NCBI GenBank assembly: GCA_964472295.1 | Contig: CAYYJQ010000007.1 | Coordinates: 1 to 64,000 of the forward strand | Reading direction: 5' to 3' | DNA length: 64,000 nt | From: JAJRZX01 sp964472295 | GTDB taxonomy: Bacteria > Desulfobacterota > GWC2-55-46 > JADFVP01 | In this document: in pieces, positions 1-8,216 of the stretch | How the letters are laid out: each line of letters opens with the position of its first letter | Position numbering within the stretch: the first letter of the stretch is position 1 | Made by a program: the position numbers and the translations under genes | The notes under the pieces: model-generated | What the model was told of the DNA's origin: nothing | Database searches by the model: none | Seen by the model: only the letters and a program-made list of their open reading frames with translations

Positions 1-54
1 AAAATGGCAACACATCCATGTGTTGCTGGAAAGTCTGAATTAATCAGACTTTCC
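1..54. repeat. Repeat family A, copy 1 (cut by window edge)
   Basis: Two adjacent hairpins. Positions 7-26 form GCAACACAT/ATGTGTTGC and 28-54 form GGAAAGTCTG/CAGACTTTCC around an AATTAAT centre. Related copies lie at 21602-21674, 43405-43431 and 58323-58394. This copy runs opposite to the one at 58323, and its third hairpin would lie off the window. Confidence 0.85.
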
Positions 55-305
55 TAAGAATGAGAGGGGAAAAAAGAAGCTTGCTTTCTTTTCGAAAAAA
101 GAGAGTTTTTTGATGGGGTTGCCATGCCCCTATCACCTTTACGCCCATAAATAGGGACAATGTTTTTCTCACAAAGAGGCTACGCCAAAGAAAACCAATC
201 AAGAGCGCATGACAACAGGACTTAAAAAGGTCTGGCCGTGAAATATATGACCTGTTGACACTGGAAAAGACAAAGAAAACCACTCAAATGATATGGCCTC
301 CCCCC
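55..305. other. Gene-free stretch with long-form repeat B
   Basis: Together with the repeat at 1-54 this makes about 305 gene-free bases. It holds a long-form repeat B copy at 80-199 and a second right-end fragment (GACAAAGAAAACCAC) near 268-285. The minus-strand reading frame across 44-283 is made of these repeats and is not a gene. No terminator for the flanking glycosyltransferase is obvious. Confidence 0.6.
80..199 (+). repeat. Repeat B, long form, copy 1
   Basis: The left end is an A/T hairpin (CTTTCTTTTCGAAAAAAG type). The right end is GGCTACGCCAAAGAAAACCAA followed by T. The ~75-bp middle is only loosely conserved with the long copies at 9374-9495 and 18209-18330. Confidence 0.65.
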
Positions 306-1058
306 TCATCCATATCCTCCCCTTAAGTCTATGAGCCTTATCCTGATAATATCGATAAACATCTTTACTGAATCTGTCATGGGATTAACGCTGGACTCCG
401 AGCTCTTTGCCCAGTGTATGGGAAATTCCACTATCTTGAACCCGAGTTTTCTTGCGAGATAAAGCAGTTCCACGTCAAAACTAAAGCCCGTCATGGTGAC
501 GCGGCTGAATATACCGCGAGCGGCATCATTGCTGAAGGCCTTGAAGCCGCACTGCGTGTCGTGAATTCCCTTAACTGCAATTACGCGCACAAAGAGGTTG
601 AAGACTTTGCTCATGAGCCTCCTTAGAGGCGGTATCTCGGCCTGTATCATGGCGCCACGGGCCGTACGGGACCCTATGGCAACATCGGCCCTGCCTTCCC
701 TGATGAGACCAAGGGGTTTTTCAACCTCGCTTATAGGGTACGAGAGGTCCGCGTCAGTAAAGGCAACCACTGCCCCGTTTGCCGCGAGACATCCCTTTCG
801 GACTGAAAAACCCTTGCCCATGTTGCGCTCGTTCTCCATGACCTTTATAACTTCAGGATGCCTTGCGGCCCTCTCATGGGCTATCTGCGCGGTCCTATCC
901 GTTGAGCCGTCAGAGATAACGATTATCTCAGAGGGAAGCCCCCTGCCCTCAAGGTAAGCCCATACCTCGTCAATAGTCTCACCAATGACCCGTTCTTCGT
1001 TATAGGCTGGTATGACTATGGACAGTTCCGGTGTCTTGCCCGTTTTTTTTTCTCCCAT
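306..1058 (-). CDS. GT-A family 2 glycosyltransferase (DPM1/ALG5-like)
   Basis: A 250-residue family 2 glycosyltransferase. It shows the nucleotide-binding SIVIPAYNEE (13-22), DGSTD (50-54), the metal-binding DAD (102-104), GSR (129-131) and DTQCGFKAF (167-175), the last typical of polyprenyl-phosphate sugar transferases (ALG5/DPM1). The likely role is moving a sugar from a nucleotide donor to a polyprenyl phosphate at the inner membrane face; donor and acceptor cannot be read from sequence. It lacks the C-terminal membrane segments of larger relatives. The ATG at 1058 is preferred because it sits one base after the stop of the upstream carrier gene. A GTG at 1097 would add 13 residues and overlap that gene. 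The two genes are probably co-transcribed. Confidence 0.85.
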   Translation of the reverse strand: MGEKKTGKTPELSIVIPAYNEERVIGETIDEVWAYLEGRGLPSEIIVISDGSTDRTAQIAHERAARHPEVIKVMENERNMGKGFSVRKGCLAANGAVVAFTDADLSYPISEVEKPLGLIREGRADVAIGSRTARGAMIQAEIPPLRRLMSKVFNLFVRVIAVKGIHDTQCGFKAFSNDAARGIFSRVTMTGFSFDVELLYLARKLGFKIVEFPIHWAKSSESSVNPMTDSVKMFIDIIRIRLIDLRGGYG

Positions 1059-1059
1059 A

Positions 1060-2580
1060 TCAGGCCCACCCAAGGAGTCTTGTAAGGAGCATGACACCTG
1101 TTATTATGATGAAAAAGCCGCCAATATCAAAGAGAATGCCTCTTCGCACCATCTGTAATATGGGCACAAGGCCCGAGCCGTATACTATGGCGTTAGGCGG
1201 AGTGCTCACAGGGAGCATGAACCCGAATGAGGCCCCGAGCGTGGCGCCAAGGGCAGGCGGAAGGGGCGATACCCCGGCGCCCTTTGCAATGGCTATCATG
1301 ACGGGTATTATCATGTTGGCAGAGGCCGTGTTCGAAGTGGTCTCGCTGAGTATGATGGCGAGAAGCGTGCCTATGGCCGTGATGCCAAATAGAGACGAGG
1401 CCCCGGTGAGGCCCGTAAGGGCGTCGCCAAGGAAAGAGGCGAGGCCTGTCTTGAACATGAGGGACCCGAGGCTTAGGCCGCCGCCAAAGAGGAGTATCGT
1501 GCCCCAGTCAATGCGCACGGCGCGCTTCCAGTCCATGGTGAACTCCCCTTCGTCAAGGGACACGGGGAGGATAAATAGCAGGGTGGCGGCTATGAGGGCA
1601 ACAACGCCAACGTTGAGCCTTGTAGAGAGGAGATGGGATAATGGCGCTGTCTTGCCGAGAAATATGCCCACGACGCTTGGCAGGACCCACAAAAACACGG
1701 CTATATAAAAACAGAGGGCTGTGTTCTTCTCGCCCCTTGTCCATGGGCCGAGTTCGCGCCTCGCCGAGTCTATGTACTTCTCAATTCCCTTGATATTTGC
1801 GCCCTTGAGGCCGCAACCGCTCCTCAGGATAAAAAAGAGATAGAGGAACATTACAGAGGTAATGGGCAGGGCGAAGACCATCCACTCGTAGAACGAAATC
1901 CTCACGCCCGCGAGCTGGTCCATCATGCCAAGGCCTATGACGTTGGGCGGCGTGCCTATAGGCGTGGCTATGCCCCCGACAGAGGCCCCGTAGGCCACCA
2001 TGAGCATCATAGCAGTTGAGAATTTCTTGAAGTCATAACCACCTCCTGCCCTGCTGTGAATATCTCGCATGGCGGCGAGGACGCCGAGGGCTATGGGGAG
2101 CATCATGGCCGTTGACGCGGTGTTGCTGATACCCATGGATACGAGGGCCACCACGAGGCCTATTGTAAAGAGCACGCGCGAGGGCGACCTGTGAAGAAAG
2201 GGAACGGAGAAGATGGCGAAGGCAAAACGCCTGTCAAGTCCGTGCGTGGTGATGGCCTCGGCAAGAATAAAACTCCCGATAAATAGAAAGACAAGGGGAT
2301 GGGCAAAGGGCGCGAAAACCACCTTTGCCGGGGCCACGCCAAGGACGACGTTCAGGAGGGCGCCAAGCATGGCAGAGACAGGTATGGGTATGGTCTCAGT
2401 GAGCCAGAGGACGATTACAAGGCCCGTGACAGCCGTGAGTCTGTGCTGAACAGGCGTCATGGCGCCAAGGGGCACAAAGTAGAGGAGGAAAAACACAAGA
2501 GGCGCGAGAAAAAACCCCGATACCTTTCTCAACCTCTCGGCCCGTTCCTCTGCTGGAGAGAGCACTTCCTTGTAAGTCAT
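1060..2580 (-). CDS. SLC13/DASS-family sodium-coupled anion symporter
   Basis: A 506-residue inner-membrane carrier of the divalent anion:Na+ symporter family, the size of bacterial VcINDY-type proteins. Both diagnostic SNT motifs are present: ISNTAS near 151-156 and TSNTAS near 415-420. Each is followed by a Pro-containing re-entrant region (GTPPNVIG and STPPNAIV). There are about a dozen hydrophobic segments after a short charged N-terminus. The substrate (dicarboxylate, sulfate or another dianion) cannot be told from sequence. The ATG at 2580 follows a GAAGGA ribosome site by six bases. It is the first gene before the glycosyltransferase. Confidence 0.9.
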   Translation of the reverse strand: MTYKEVLSPAEERAERLRKVSGFFLAPLVFFLLYFVPLGAMTPVQHRLTAVTGLVIVLWLTETIPIPVSAMLGALLNVVLGVAPAKVVFAPFAHPLVFLFIGSFILAEAITTHGLDRRFAFAIFSVPFLHRSPSRVLFTIGLVVALVSMGISNTASTAMMLPIALGVLAAMRDIHSRAGGGYDFKKFSTAMMLMVAYGASVGGIATPIGTPPNVIGLGMMDQLAGVRISFYEWMVFALPITSVMFLYLFFILRSGCGLKGANIKGIEKYIDSARRELGPWTRGEKNTALCFYIAVFLWVLPSVVGIFLGKTAPLSHLLSTRLNVGVVALIAATLLFILPVSLDEGEFTMDWKRAVRIDWGTILLFGGGLSLGSLMFKTGLASFLGDALTGLTGASSLFGITAIGTLLAIILSETTSNTASANMIIPVMIAIAKGAGVSPLPPALGATLGASFGFMLPVSTPPNAIVYGSGLVPILQMVRRGILFDIGGFFIIITGVMLLTRLLGWA

Positions 2581-2805
2581 GGGTATTCCTTCAGGGTGAG
2601 GCTATGGGGCAGTTGGTTTTACTGAATTTTCAAAGGGGAATTTCATATATAAGGGAGAAGAGACTCTAAAGGTGGATAAGGGCGCATGTGAAGGTAAATA
2701 AACCACTTTAAAAGAAGAGCGGCCCTGGTAGCATTTTAAGATTACGCAGGGAATCGTCAGGGTCCCTCACCTCACCTCTGAGTGCCTGTCCCCGAGTGGC
2801 TTGTA

Positions 2806-3030
2806 TTACTGGCCAGCCTCTTCGGCCTCGGCGGCCTCGACAAGTTCCCCTACGAACATGTCAAGGTCTGTTGAGTGCATGGAGCAGGCCATTGATATTG
2901 GTTCTGTGCCAAAGGCCGGGCAGGTAAAGCACCCTGAGCCAAAGTGGCGCGTAAAGACCTCTTTTGTGGAGGGCCAGCGCTCGGTGACCTCTCCTGTAGT
3001 CATCTCTCCGGTGATATTTATCTCAGACAT
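2806..3030 (-). CDS. DUF1858 domain protein (CxxC, small redox-type)
   Basis: A 74-residue protein matching the DUF1858 pattern. An amphipathic start (ITGEMTTGEVTERWP) leads to a Cys pair (CFTCPAF) and a third Cys in MACSMHSTDLD, then a short helical, acidic tail. Such domains occur alone or fused to hybrid-cluster or sulfur-redox proteins, often in anaerobes; their reaction is not settled. The ATG at 3030 is chosen over 3036 because the AAAGGAG site lies almost against the first ATG but seven bases from the second. The three cysteines suggest a metal or disulfide role. Confidence 0.75.
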   Translation of the reverse strand: MSEINITGEMTTGEVTERWPSTKEVFTRHFGSGCFTCPAFGTEPISMACSMHSTDLDMFVGELVEAAEAEEAGQ

Positions 3031-3112
3031 GAACATGCTCCTTTATATTCATATTTTTGTATTACAGGTGGTTACGTCATTATATTATATGGTTTTGCCA
3101 TGCGAAAAATCA

Positions 3113-3152
3113 AATAAAAAAGAAGAGGGCCGACTTTAGTCAGCCCCCCTCA
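3113..3152 (-). terminator. Intrinsic terminator after the YHS-like gene
   Basis: On the minus strand GGGCTGACT pairs with AGTCGGCCC across a two-base loop and is followed by TTCTTTTTTATT. It separates the YHS-like gene (3175-3717) from the DUF1858 gene. A T-run on the plus side makes it possibly bidirectional. Confidence 0.75.
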
Positions 3153-3174
3153 TAAGTTTTTTTATCACCCCGTA

Positions 3175-3717
3175 TTATTCAGGCATTATAGAAATTCCAG
3201 GCTTGCCGGCGAGTTTTATGAACTCAGCCTTGCTGTTATCTGACTCGAAGTACCAGACCCGGCCCGAGGCGTCGGCAAAAGGCACGGCCTCGGCCTTGTC
3301 CACGACCTTGCCGCTGTATGGGTCGCGGGCGAAACGCGCCGAGGGGTTGAGCCTCAAGTTTTCCGCGCATCCATCGCAGGCGCCGTAGTAGGTCTTGCCG
3401 TCAATGAGTATACCCTTTTGCGGTGTGCGCTCATGTGTGTTCGTGACCATGCAGATCTCGGCCGGGTTTACCTTTCTGAGCCATGCGGCTGGCTGGCCCG
3501 CGTCCACGCTGACCTCGGTGAAAGACGAACGAAGGGCCTCCTGACGCCTGGCGGCAAGGTAATTGGCGCGGATGGTCTGGAGTTTCAGCATGGCCGTTGT
3601 GTTATGGGGACTTGAACTCGAAAGGGCCGTGCCGCGTCCGATAAAGAGACTTGCCACGAGAAAGAGAGAGAGCGTGAGGGTTGAGATTAAAGGCCTTTTG
3701 ATTAAGAACTTTTTCAT
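3175..3717 (-). CDS. Exported YHS/TRASH-like metal-binding protein
   Basis: A 180-residue protein with a cleavable-looking signal peptide (Lys-rich start, hydrophobic core to about residue 27). Two Cys/aromatic modules follow. The first has ICMVTN and GKTYYGACDGC (about 88-117). The second, DPYSGKVVDKAEA followed by RVWYFES (about 132-160), is built like a YHS/TRASH finger but has lost its cysteines. The family binds soft metals such as copper or mercury; the role here is inferred. A GGGAGA site precedes the ATG. It has its own promoter and terminator, so it is monocistronic. A NosL relationship was considered but the Cys spacing fits less well. Confidence 0.65.
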   Translation of the reverse strand: MKKFLIKRPLISTLTLSLFLVASLFIGRGTALSSSSPHNTTAMLKLQTIRANYLAARRQEALRSSFTEVSVDAGQPAAWLRKVNPAEICMVTNTHERTPQKGILIDGKTYYGACDGCAENLRLNPSARFARDPYSGKVVDKAEAVPFADASGRVWYFESDNSKAEFIKLAGKPGISIMPE

Positions 3718-3830
3718 GGTGAATCTCCCTGTTGTTGAGACTATTCCACGTACCTGGAGACCTCTGAAAATTCACAAACTTCACCTTGCAGAGGCCCCTG
3801 CCCTTGGCGGATACTTTTTAAAGTTGGGGG

Positions 3831-3859
3831 ATAATAGCATTTCCCGGAAAAAAAAACAA
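3831..3859 (-). promoter_or_regulatory. Sigma-70-type promoter of the YHS-like gene
   Basis: On the minus strand TTGTTT (3854-3859) is followed after 17 bases by TATTAT (3831-3836), with a TGC extended -10. It predicts a 5' leader of a little over 100 bases before the ATG at 3717. Confidence 0.6.
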
Positions 3860-4019
3860 GGGCGTCTTTCGGCGGGGAGGAGGCGCGGAGGGCGCAAAAA
3901 AAGCCGAGAAGGAAGGAATGTCCTTTTCAGCCAAGTAATTATTGTATTTGTCCTTGAGTCACTGTAGCGGGGTTTAAGACGGCCCGCGCGTCTGCCCCCC
4001 CTGCAGCGCCAGCCCTGCG

Positions 4020-4187
4020 CCTGTTGCCCTCACTCACTGTGCGCCGTTTCGGCCAGAGGCCATTAACGCACCCGTTGGACCATTGCACCCCCCTTGCCCC
4101 GCTTGCACCCGTTGGCCCCGTTGACCCGTTGTGCCACGAAGTCATTAACGCCATCTACCCCCCCTGCCCCGTTGCCCGGTTGGCCCC
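4020..4187 (-). repeat. G-tract-rich spacer downstream of the PilZ gene
   Basis: On the minus strand the base after the pilZ stop begins a series of G3-G7 tracts separated by CAA, CCAA, TGCAA or TCAAC. Similar sequence lies at 29876-30010, 40256-40365, 44888-44965, 51612-51731 and 57580-57640. Confidence 0.7.
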
Positions 4188-4466
4188 TTATTTGAGGAAC
4201 TGGAGGCCCATCTTAAACTTATTGTTTACGGCCTTGGTCCAGCGCACCTCGGCGATGCAGGGCACCTGTACTTCCGTGTACTTAAGGTCCAGCCAGAGCG
4301 TTATGACCCTTCCGGGGTCAAGGACCTTCTCGCTCTGAATACAGGCTCCAGCGGAACTTACGTCCACGATGTCGGCGTCAACAGGCTCGGTGTTCTGGTC
4401 AAAACTATTGACCTCGTACCAGCTTGCCTTATGAACTGGGGTCCTTGGAAAACCTCTGTCAAGCAC
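4188..4466 (-). CDS. Single-domain PilZ protein (c-di-GMP binding)
   Basis: A 92-residue protein that is little more than a PilZ domain. RGFPR (residues 4-8) gives the RxxxR arginine pair and DVSSAGACI (about 35-43) gives the D/NxSxxG loop, the two elements that bind cyclic di-GMP. The end (AEVRW, MGLQFL) closes the beta barrel. The start is GTG at 4466 with GGAGG six bases upstream. A good promoter lies at 4490-4518. No enzyme or pilus gene is adjacent; the diguanylate cyclase at 32769-33689 could supply the signal, but that is inference. Confidence 0.8.
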   Translation of the reverse strand: MLDRGFPRTPVHKASWYEVNSFDQNTEPVDADIVDVSSAGACIQSEKVLDPGRVITLWLDLKYTEVQVPCIAEVRWTKAVNNKFKMGLQFLK

Positions 4467-4489
4467 TTCTAACCTCCGGTGTTTACCAA

Positions 4490-4518
4490 CTTATATATCA
4501 AGAGGGAGTGAAAGTCAA
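4490..4518 (-). promoter_or_regulatory. Sigma-70-type promoter of the PilZ gene
   Basis: TTGACT (4513-4518), 17 bases, then TATAAG (4490-4495) on the minus strand, about 24 bases before the GTG start. It makes the PilZ gene independent of the metal transporter genes upstream. Confidence 0.65.
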
Positions 4519-4565
4519 TCCCCCAATGGTGGGATATGGTATTTTTTTTGAAAAAAATGGTTAAT

Positions 4566-5336
4566 CTACCTTCCAAGGCTCGATATTACAAATGTTACGA
4601 TAAAGAAGAAGGAGCAGAGCAGGATAAAGACAGGGCCAGGCGGCTGGTGTGCCAGCCTTGAGATGATTATGCCCATGACCGCGGCGGCCACGCCGAATAT
4701 CATGCTCCACTTCATATATCCCCTGATGCTCCTTGATATGTTCTTTGCCGAGGCCGCGGGCACTATTACAAGGGAGCCCATCATGAGCGCACCCACAAAG
4801 CGTATGCCCTGGGCCACTGAGACGGCGAAGATGAGGAGGTATACAAGGTCCATTAGTTTTGTCCTTATGCCAACGGAGTGGGCTATCTCAGGGGAAATCA
4901 TGTTAAGGGTAATGGTCTTGTATATCATGAGGACAACGGCTATGAGCAAGATAGAGATGATTATGGAAGCCAGCGACTCTGTCCAGCCAAGGTCGAGTAT
5001 ATTACCGAAGAGGGCCTCCAGTAGTTCGTGCTCCGGGGTAATAAGGGCTCCAAGGGCGAGGCTTGAGGTAAAGAATACTCCCACAATGGTGTCTATTGGC
5101 AGAGTGGACCTGTTCTGCACGGCCCATATGCCGAGCACCGCCGCGATGAGGAAAACAAGGGCGCCTATAAAGGGGTTGATGTTAAAAAGAAGAGCAATGG
5201 CAAGGCCGGGAAGGGCCACGTGAGAGAGGGCGTCTCCCACGAGGGCCATTCTCTTGAGCACGGCAAAGGAACCGAGAAGGCTCGCCGCGGCGGCCACGAA
5301 TGCGGCCACTATTATGGGCAGGATTATCTCATGCAT
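4566..5336 (-). CDS. znuB: ABC-3 family metal (Zn/Mn-type) transporter permease
   Basis: A 256-residue inner-membrane permease of the ABC-3 family (ZnuB, MntB, TroC/D). It has about eight hydrophobic helices, an early GDALSHVALPG motif (about 34-44) and a GIRFVGALMMGSLVIVPAA segment near 180-198, both family hallmarks. It should pair with the ATPase encoded 27 bases upstream to import Zn2+, Mn2+ or Fe2+. No periplasmic metal-binding protein gene is present here, so it must be encoded elsewhere. The metal cannot be told from the permease; the symbol reflects family only. Confidence 0.85.
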   Translation of the reverse strand: MHEIILPIIVAAFVAAAASLLGSFAVLKRMALVGDALSHVALPGLAIALLFNINPFIGALVFLIAAVLGIWAVQNRSTLPIDTIVGVFFTSSLALGALITPEHELLEALFGNILDLGWTESLASIIISILLIAVVLMIYKTITLNMISPEIAHSVGIRTKLMDLVYLLIFAVSVAQGIRFVGALMMGSLVIVPAASAKNISRSIRGYMKWSMIFGVAAAVMGIIISRLAHQPPGPVFILLCSFFFIVTFVISSLGR

Positions 5337-5363
5337 ATTAGCGTATCTCTCTCCAGTCCATTA

Positions 5364-6053
5364 TCAGCCGTGCCTGTGCTTGAAGAAGGCGTTCTCCCCG
5401 CCATAGAGGCGCTGGAGTTGGGCTGGTGTAAGGACCTCTCTTGGTTTGCCTATGCAGAGGGTCTTCCTGTTTATGCAGAGGACCATTGCCGCGTGCGAGT
5501 ACACAACATTGAGGTCATGTGATACGAGTATCACCGTAAGGCCGAGGTTGTCCTTCAAGTGGGTTATCATGTTATAGATTGATTCCTGCCCGGTAACGTC
5601 AATATCCGCCGTGGGCTCGTCGAAGAGGAGCACATCGGGCTCGCCAAGAACCGCCCATGCCACGAGCACCCTCTGGCGCTGTCCCACGGAGACCTCTCCA
5701 AAGCCTTCTTTTAGTATGGAGGGGTCGAGCTGGACATAATCAAGGACAACCTTTATGCGCTCCTCGCCGGGCTTATCGCGCCTGAGTCCGAAGAATTCCC
5801 TTACCGTAAGGGGTATGTCTGTCTCAATATCAAGGCGCTGGGGCACATAGCCTTTTTTAGTTCCAGTCTGCCACGTTATTTTGCCAGTTGAGGGAATAAG
5901 ACCGAGAAGGGCCTTCAGAAGCACAGTCTTCCCTGCCCCATTGGGACCGATGACGGCAAGTATGGAGTTTTTCTCAAGGGTAAAACTGAGGTTCTCGAGG
6001 ACATTGACCCCGCCAATCTCCACGCTCATATCCCTGACTTCGAGTAGGCTCAT
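5364..6053 (-). CDS. znuC: ABC-3 metal transporter ATP-binding subunit
   Basis: A 229-residue ABC ATPase. Walker A is GPNGAGKT (about 36-43), the signature is the variant VSVGQRQR, Walker B VLLFDEPTADID and the switch histidine VSHD. It energises the permease encoded just downstream. The ATG at 6053 has only AAGG three bases before it, too close for a normal ribosome site. The promoter at 6063-6091 puts the transcription start about three bases before the ATG, so the mRNA may be nearly leaderless. It is divergent from the tetR efflux operon. Confidence 0.87.
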   Translation of the reverse strand: MSLLEVRDMSVEIGGVNVLENLSFTLEKNSILAVIGPNGAGKTVLLKALLGLIPSTGKITWQTGTKKGYVPQRLDIETDIPLTVREFFGLRRDKPGEERIKVVLDYVQLDPSILKEGFGEVSVGQRQRVLVAWAVLGEPDVLLFDEPTADIDVTGQESIYNMITHLKDNLGLTVILVSHDLNVVYSHAAMVLCINRKTLCIGKPREVLTPAQLQRLYGGENAFFKHRHG

Positions 6054-6062
6054 AGCCTTACA

Positions 6063-6091
6063 ATATCATATGTAGAGAACATCTGTGTCAA
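6063..6091 (-). promoter_or_regulatory. Promoter of znuC-znuB with start at the ATG
   Basis: TTGACA (6086-6091), 17 bases, TGATAT (6063-6068) on the minus strand. Transcription would start near 6056, leaving a leader of about three bases before the ATG at 6053. No obvious Fur/Zur palindrome overlaps it. Confidence 0.55.
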
Positions 6092-6132
6092 GGTTTTATT
6101 TGAGTGCCCTGAAAATAGGGCATATTTAGCCC

Positions 6133-6160
6133 TTGACAAAAACCAGGCCTCATGTAATAT
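6133..6160 (+). promoter_or_regulatory. Promoter of the tetR-efflux operon
   Basis: A consensus TTGACA (6133-6138) and TAATAT (6155-6160) with a 16-base spacer, about 50 bases before the TTG start of the regulator. The palindromic operator starts at the -10 box. Confidence 0.7.
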
Positions 6161-6179
6161 AGTAAGTGCTTACTTACTA
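6160..6179 (+). promoter_or_regulatory. Palindromic TetR-family operator
   Basis: TAGTAAGT and ACTTACTA form a perfect 8-bp inverted repeat around GCTT. It covers the transcription start region of the promoter upstream, the usual place for autorepression by a TetR-family protein. Confidence 0.75.
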
Positions 6180-6215
6180 TTATCGATTGAGTTTTGGAAT
6201 TTGGAGGTATAATTC

Positions 6216-6836
6216 TTGGGAACAGCGCCAAAAAAGAGGCTCTCCGCTGAGAAGAGAAAAGATCAGATAGTGCGCATAGCCACTGACCTCTTCGTAAAGA
6301 AGGGCTTCAAGGGCGCCACCACAAGGGAGATAGCCCGGAGGGCCGACATCAGCGAGGCCGTCATATACAAGTACTTCGCCAGAAAAGAGGACCTCTACAG
6401 GGCCATCATAGACAACAGGTGCGATGACGACCGCGGGAGATCACGCCTCTTCAGCGAACTTGAGGGCAAGGAGGGTCAAGACCTCTTCCGTGCCGTGGCC
6501 CTCTTTCTCATAAATGAGCATACCAGAGACCAGACCCTCATGAGGCTCCTCATGCGGAGCGCCCTTGAGAGGCAGGACCTCTCGGGTGTATTCATCAGGA
6601 CAAAGGGCCTTGACCTTATCGAGATTCTTGAGAAGAATATAAAGGTACTTCAGGAAGAGGGCTCTTTCAGGGAGATGAACCCAGGGCTCGCGGCAAGGGC
6701 CTTTCTTGGCATGGTCCTTCATTATGTCATGACGCAGGAGATATACGGGCTCAAGAAATACTATAGTTTTTCCGCCGAAGAGGCGGCCCTCACCTTTGTG
6801 GACATATTCTTTGACGGTATCAGCAGGAGGCGGTAA
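6216..6836 (+). CDS. TetR/AcrR-family repressor of the efflux operon
   Basis: A 206-residue TetR-family regulator. The N-terminal helix-turn-helix reads GATTREIARRADISEAVIYK and then YF (about 29-50), the standard DNA-contact signature. The rest is an alpha-helical ligand domain with no family-specific motif I can name. The start is TTG at 6216, with GGAGG about nine bases upstream; no ATG lies in the right place. The last base of its TAA stop is the A of the next gene's ATG, so it is coupled to the outer-membrane channel gene. It probably binds the operator at 6160-6179 and releases it when a pump substrate is present. Confidence 0.88.
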   Translation: MGTAPKKRLSAEKRKDQIVRIATDLFVKKGFKGATTREIARRADISEAVIYKYFARKEDLYRAIIDNRCDDDRGRSRLFSELEGKEGQDLFRAVALFLINEHTRDQTLMRLLMRSALERQDLSGVFIRTKGLDLIEILEKNIKVLQEEGSFREMNPGLAARAFLGMVLHYVMTQEIYGLKKYYSFSAEEAALTFVDIFFDGISRRR

Positions 6837-8167
6837 TGGATGACGTTCGTTTTACAGGAGGCCCTTCTTTTATCAAGAGACAGGTCTTCTCATTCTCCCT
6901 TGTTATCTTTATGGGCTTTTTCAGCGCCCTCCCGGCCCTTGGCGGTGAGAATAATATCATAACCCTCCATGATGCCTACCGCCTCTCTGTCCTCGGGCAC
7001 GAGAACGTGCGCATCGCCGACGAGGAGGTTTTCCTCGCAAGGACTGACATCAGAAAGGCAGACGCCGAGTTCTTGCCGAGCATAACGGCAGAGGGGAGCT
7101 TTGAGAAGTTCACGACCAATAAACGGGCAAGCGGGTTTCTCCTTCAGCCAGACGATAGCAGGCTCTTGAACCTCATCATCAGCGTTCCAGTATTCAAGGG
7201 CGGAGCCGCATGGCACGGCAGAAAGGCCAGCGTTCTCTCCCTTGAAAAGTCGCGAAAGAGCCTGAAGTCTGCCTCGGAAAATATCATGCGCGACACAGCG
7301 ACAGCCTTCTTTGGCCTTCTCAAGGCCTTGAAGGACGTGGAGATAGAGAAGGCCGCGCTGGAACGCTCGGAAAAACGCCGGGAGGTGGCGTCCGCGAGGT
7401 TCGAGGTGGGCGAGGTCACGAAATCCGACCTCCTTCGGGCCGAGTCCGAGGTGGCGGGTTCGCAGGCCGCCCTTATATCCGCCAGGAGCGCGCTCCGTAA
7501 CGCCAGAAACGTCTTCAGGCGCTTTGTCCCTCTTGAGGGAGAGTTCACCCTGAAAGACCCTGGCATTCAGCCCCCCTCTTCCATGGACCCCGAGGAACTC
7601 ATAAGGACAGCCTACAAGAACAGGCTCGACCTCACGGAAACCCGCCTTGACAGGGAAATAGCCGATATGGGCGTCAAGCAGGCATGGTCAGGTTTCTTGC
7701 CCACAGTCAGGGTGGACGGCACTTATATCCGCAGGGACAGAAACCCGTCCACGAGTTTTCTCCTGAAGGAATCCATCTCCGCAACAGCCGTGCTCACCTA
7801 TCCTATCTTCGAGGGCGGCCTGCGTCTTGCCGAACTCAATGAGGCAAAGGCCAATCTCAGGATAGAGGGTCTAAGGCTCCGCTCGTTGAAAAAAGACATT
7901 ATCGTGGAGGTAAGGCAGGCCTTTAACGATGTCCGCGAGAAGGAGGCCATCATAAAATCCCTTGAGCGGCAGTTGAAGTTCGCCCGCGAGAACTACCGCA
8001 TGGTCTTCGAGCAGTTCAAGAGCGGCGTTGCAACCAATGTCGATGTCACAGACGCCAACACAGAACTCCTTACAGCCGACAGGTCTCTCATGAACGCCCG
8101 CTTTGACCTTGAACTCGCGATAGTGGAACTCAAGTACGCCACTGGCACGCTACATAACGAAATATAG
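6836..8167 (+). CDS. TolC-family outer-membrane efflux channel
   Basis: A 443-residue TolC-like protein with an N-terminal signal (hydrophobic stretch about 17-35). Two homologous halves follow, each with long Ala/Arg/Glu-rich coiled-coil helices and a SxPxFxGG-type strand (VPVFKGG near 122 and YPIFEGG near 323). It forms the trimeric outer-membrane duct for the RND pump encoded downstream. The ATG overlaps the tetR stop as TAATG and is preceded by AGGAGG. No lipobox cysteine is seen, so it is a TolC rather than an OprM/NodT lipoprotein. Confidence 0.9.
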   Translation: MDDVRFTGGPSFIKRQVFSFSLVIFMGFFSALPALGGENNIITLHDAYRLSVLGHENVRIADEEVFLARTDIRKADAEFLPSITAEGSFEKFTTNKRASGFLLQPDDSRLLNLIISVPVFKGGAAWHGRKASVLSLEKSRKSLKSASENIMRDTATAFFGLLKALKDVEIEKAALERSEKRREVASARFEVGEVTKSDLLRAESEVAGSQAALISARSALRNARNVFRRFVPLEGEFTLKDPGIQPPSSMDPEELIRTAYKNRLDLTETRLDREIADMGVKQAWSGFLPTVRVDGTYIRRDRNPSTSFLLKESISATAVLTYPIFEGGLRLAELNEAKANLRIEGLRLRSLKKDIIVEVRQAFNDVREKEAIIKSLERQLKFARENYRMVFEQFKSGVATNVDVTDANTELLTADRSLMNARFDLELAIVELKYATGTLHNEI

Positions 8168-8216
8168 GCGCCGTTTCCATCTTTCATAAACACGCTATAC
8201 ACGCGGAGTCCTTGAC

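Larger units (their letters stand above)
3718..4187. other. 470-bp gene-free stretch: promoter plus G-rich spacer
   Basis: The left part carries the promoter at 3831-3859 for the YHS-like gene. From about 4020 to 4187 the minus strand is a run of G-tracts in units such as GGGGCAACGGG, starting directly after the pilZ stop codon. A 71-codon minus-strand frame (3939-4154) exists only because of this low-complexity DNA and is not called. Confidence 0.6.

Noticed and set aside
44..283. A 79-codon minus-strand frame at the window start
   Set aside because: Composed of repeat A and B sequence; the Phe/Ser-rich text comes from the A/T hairpins.
3175..3717. NosL copper chaperone
   Set aside because: Cys spacing and the DPYSGKVVDKA block fit YHS/TRASH fingers better than NosL.
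3939..4154. A 71-codon minus-strand Gly/Ala-rich frame
   Set aside because: Translation of the G-tract spacer; no start site or homology.
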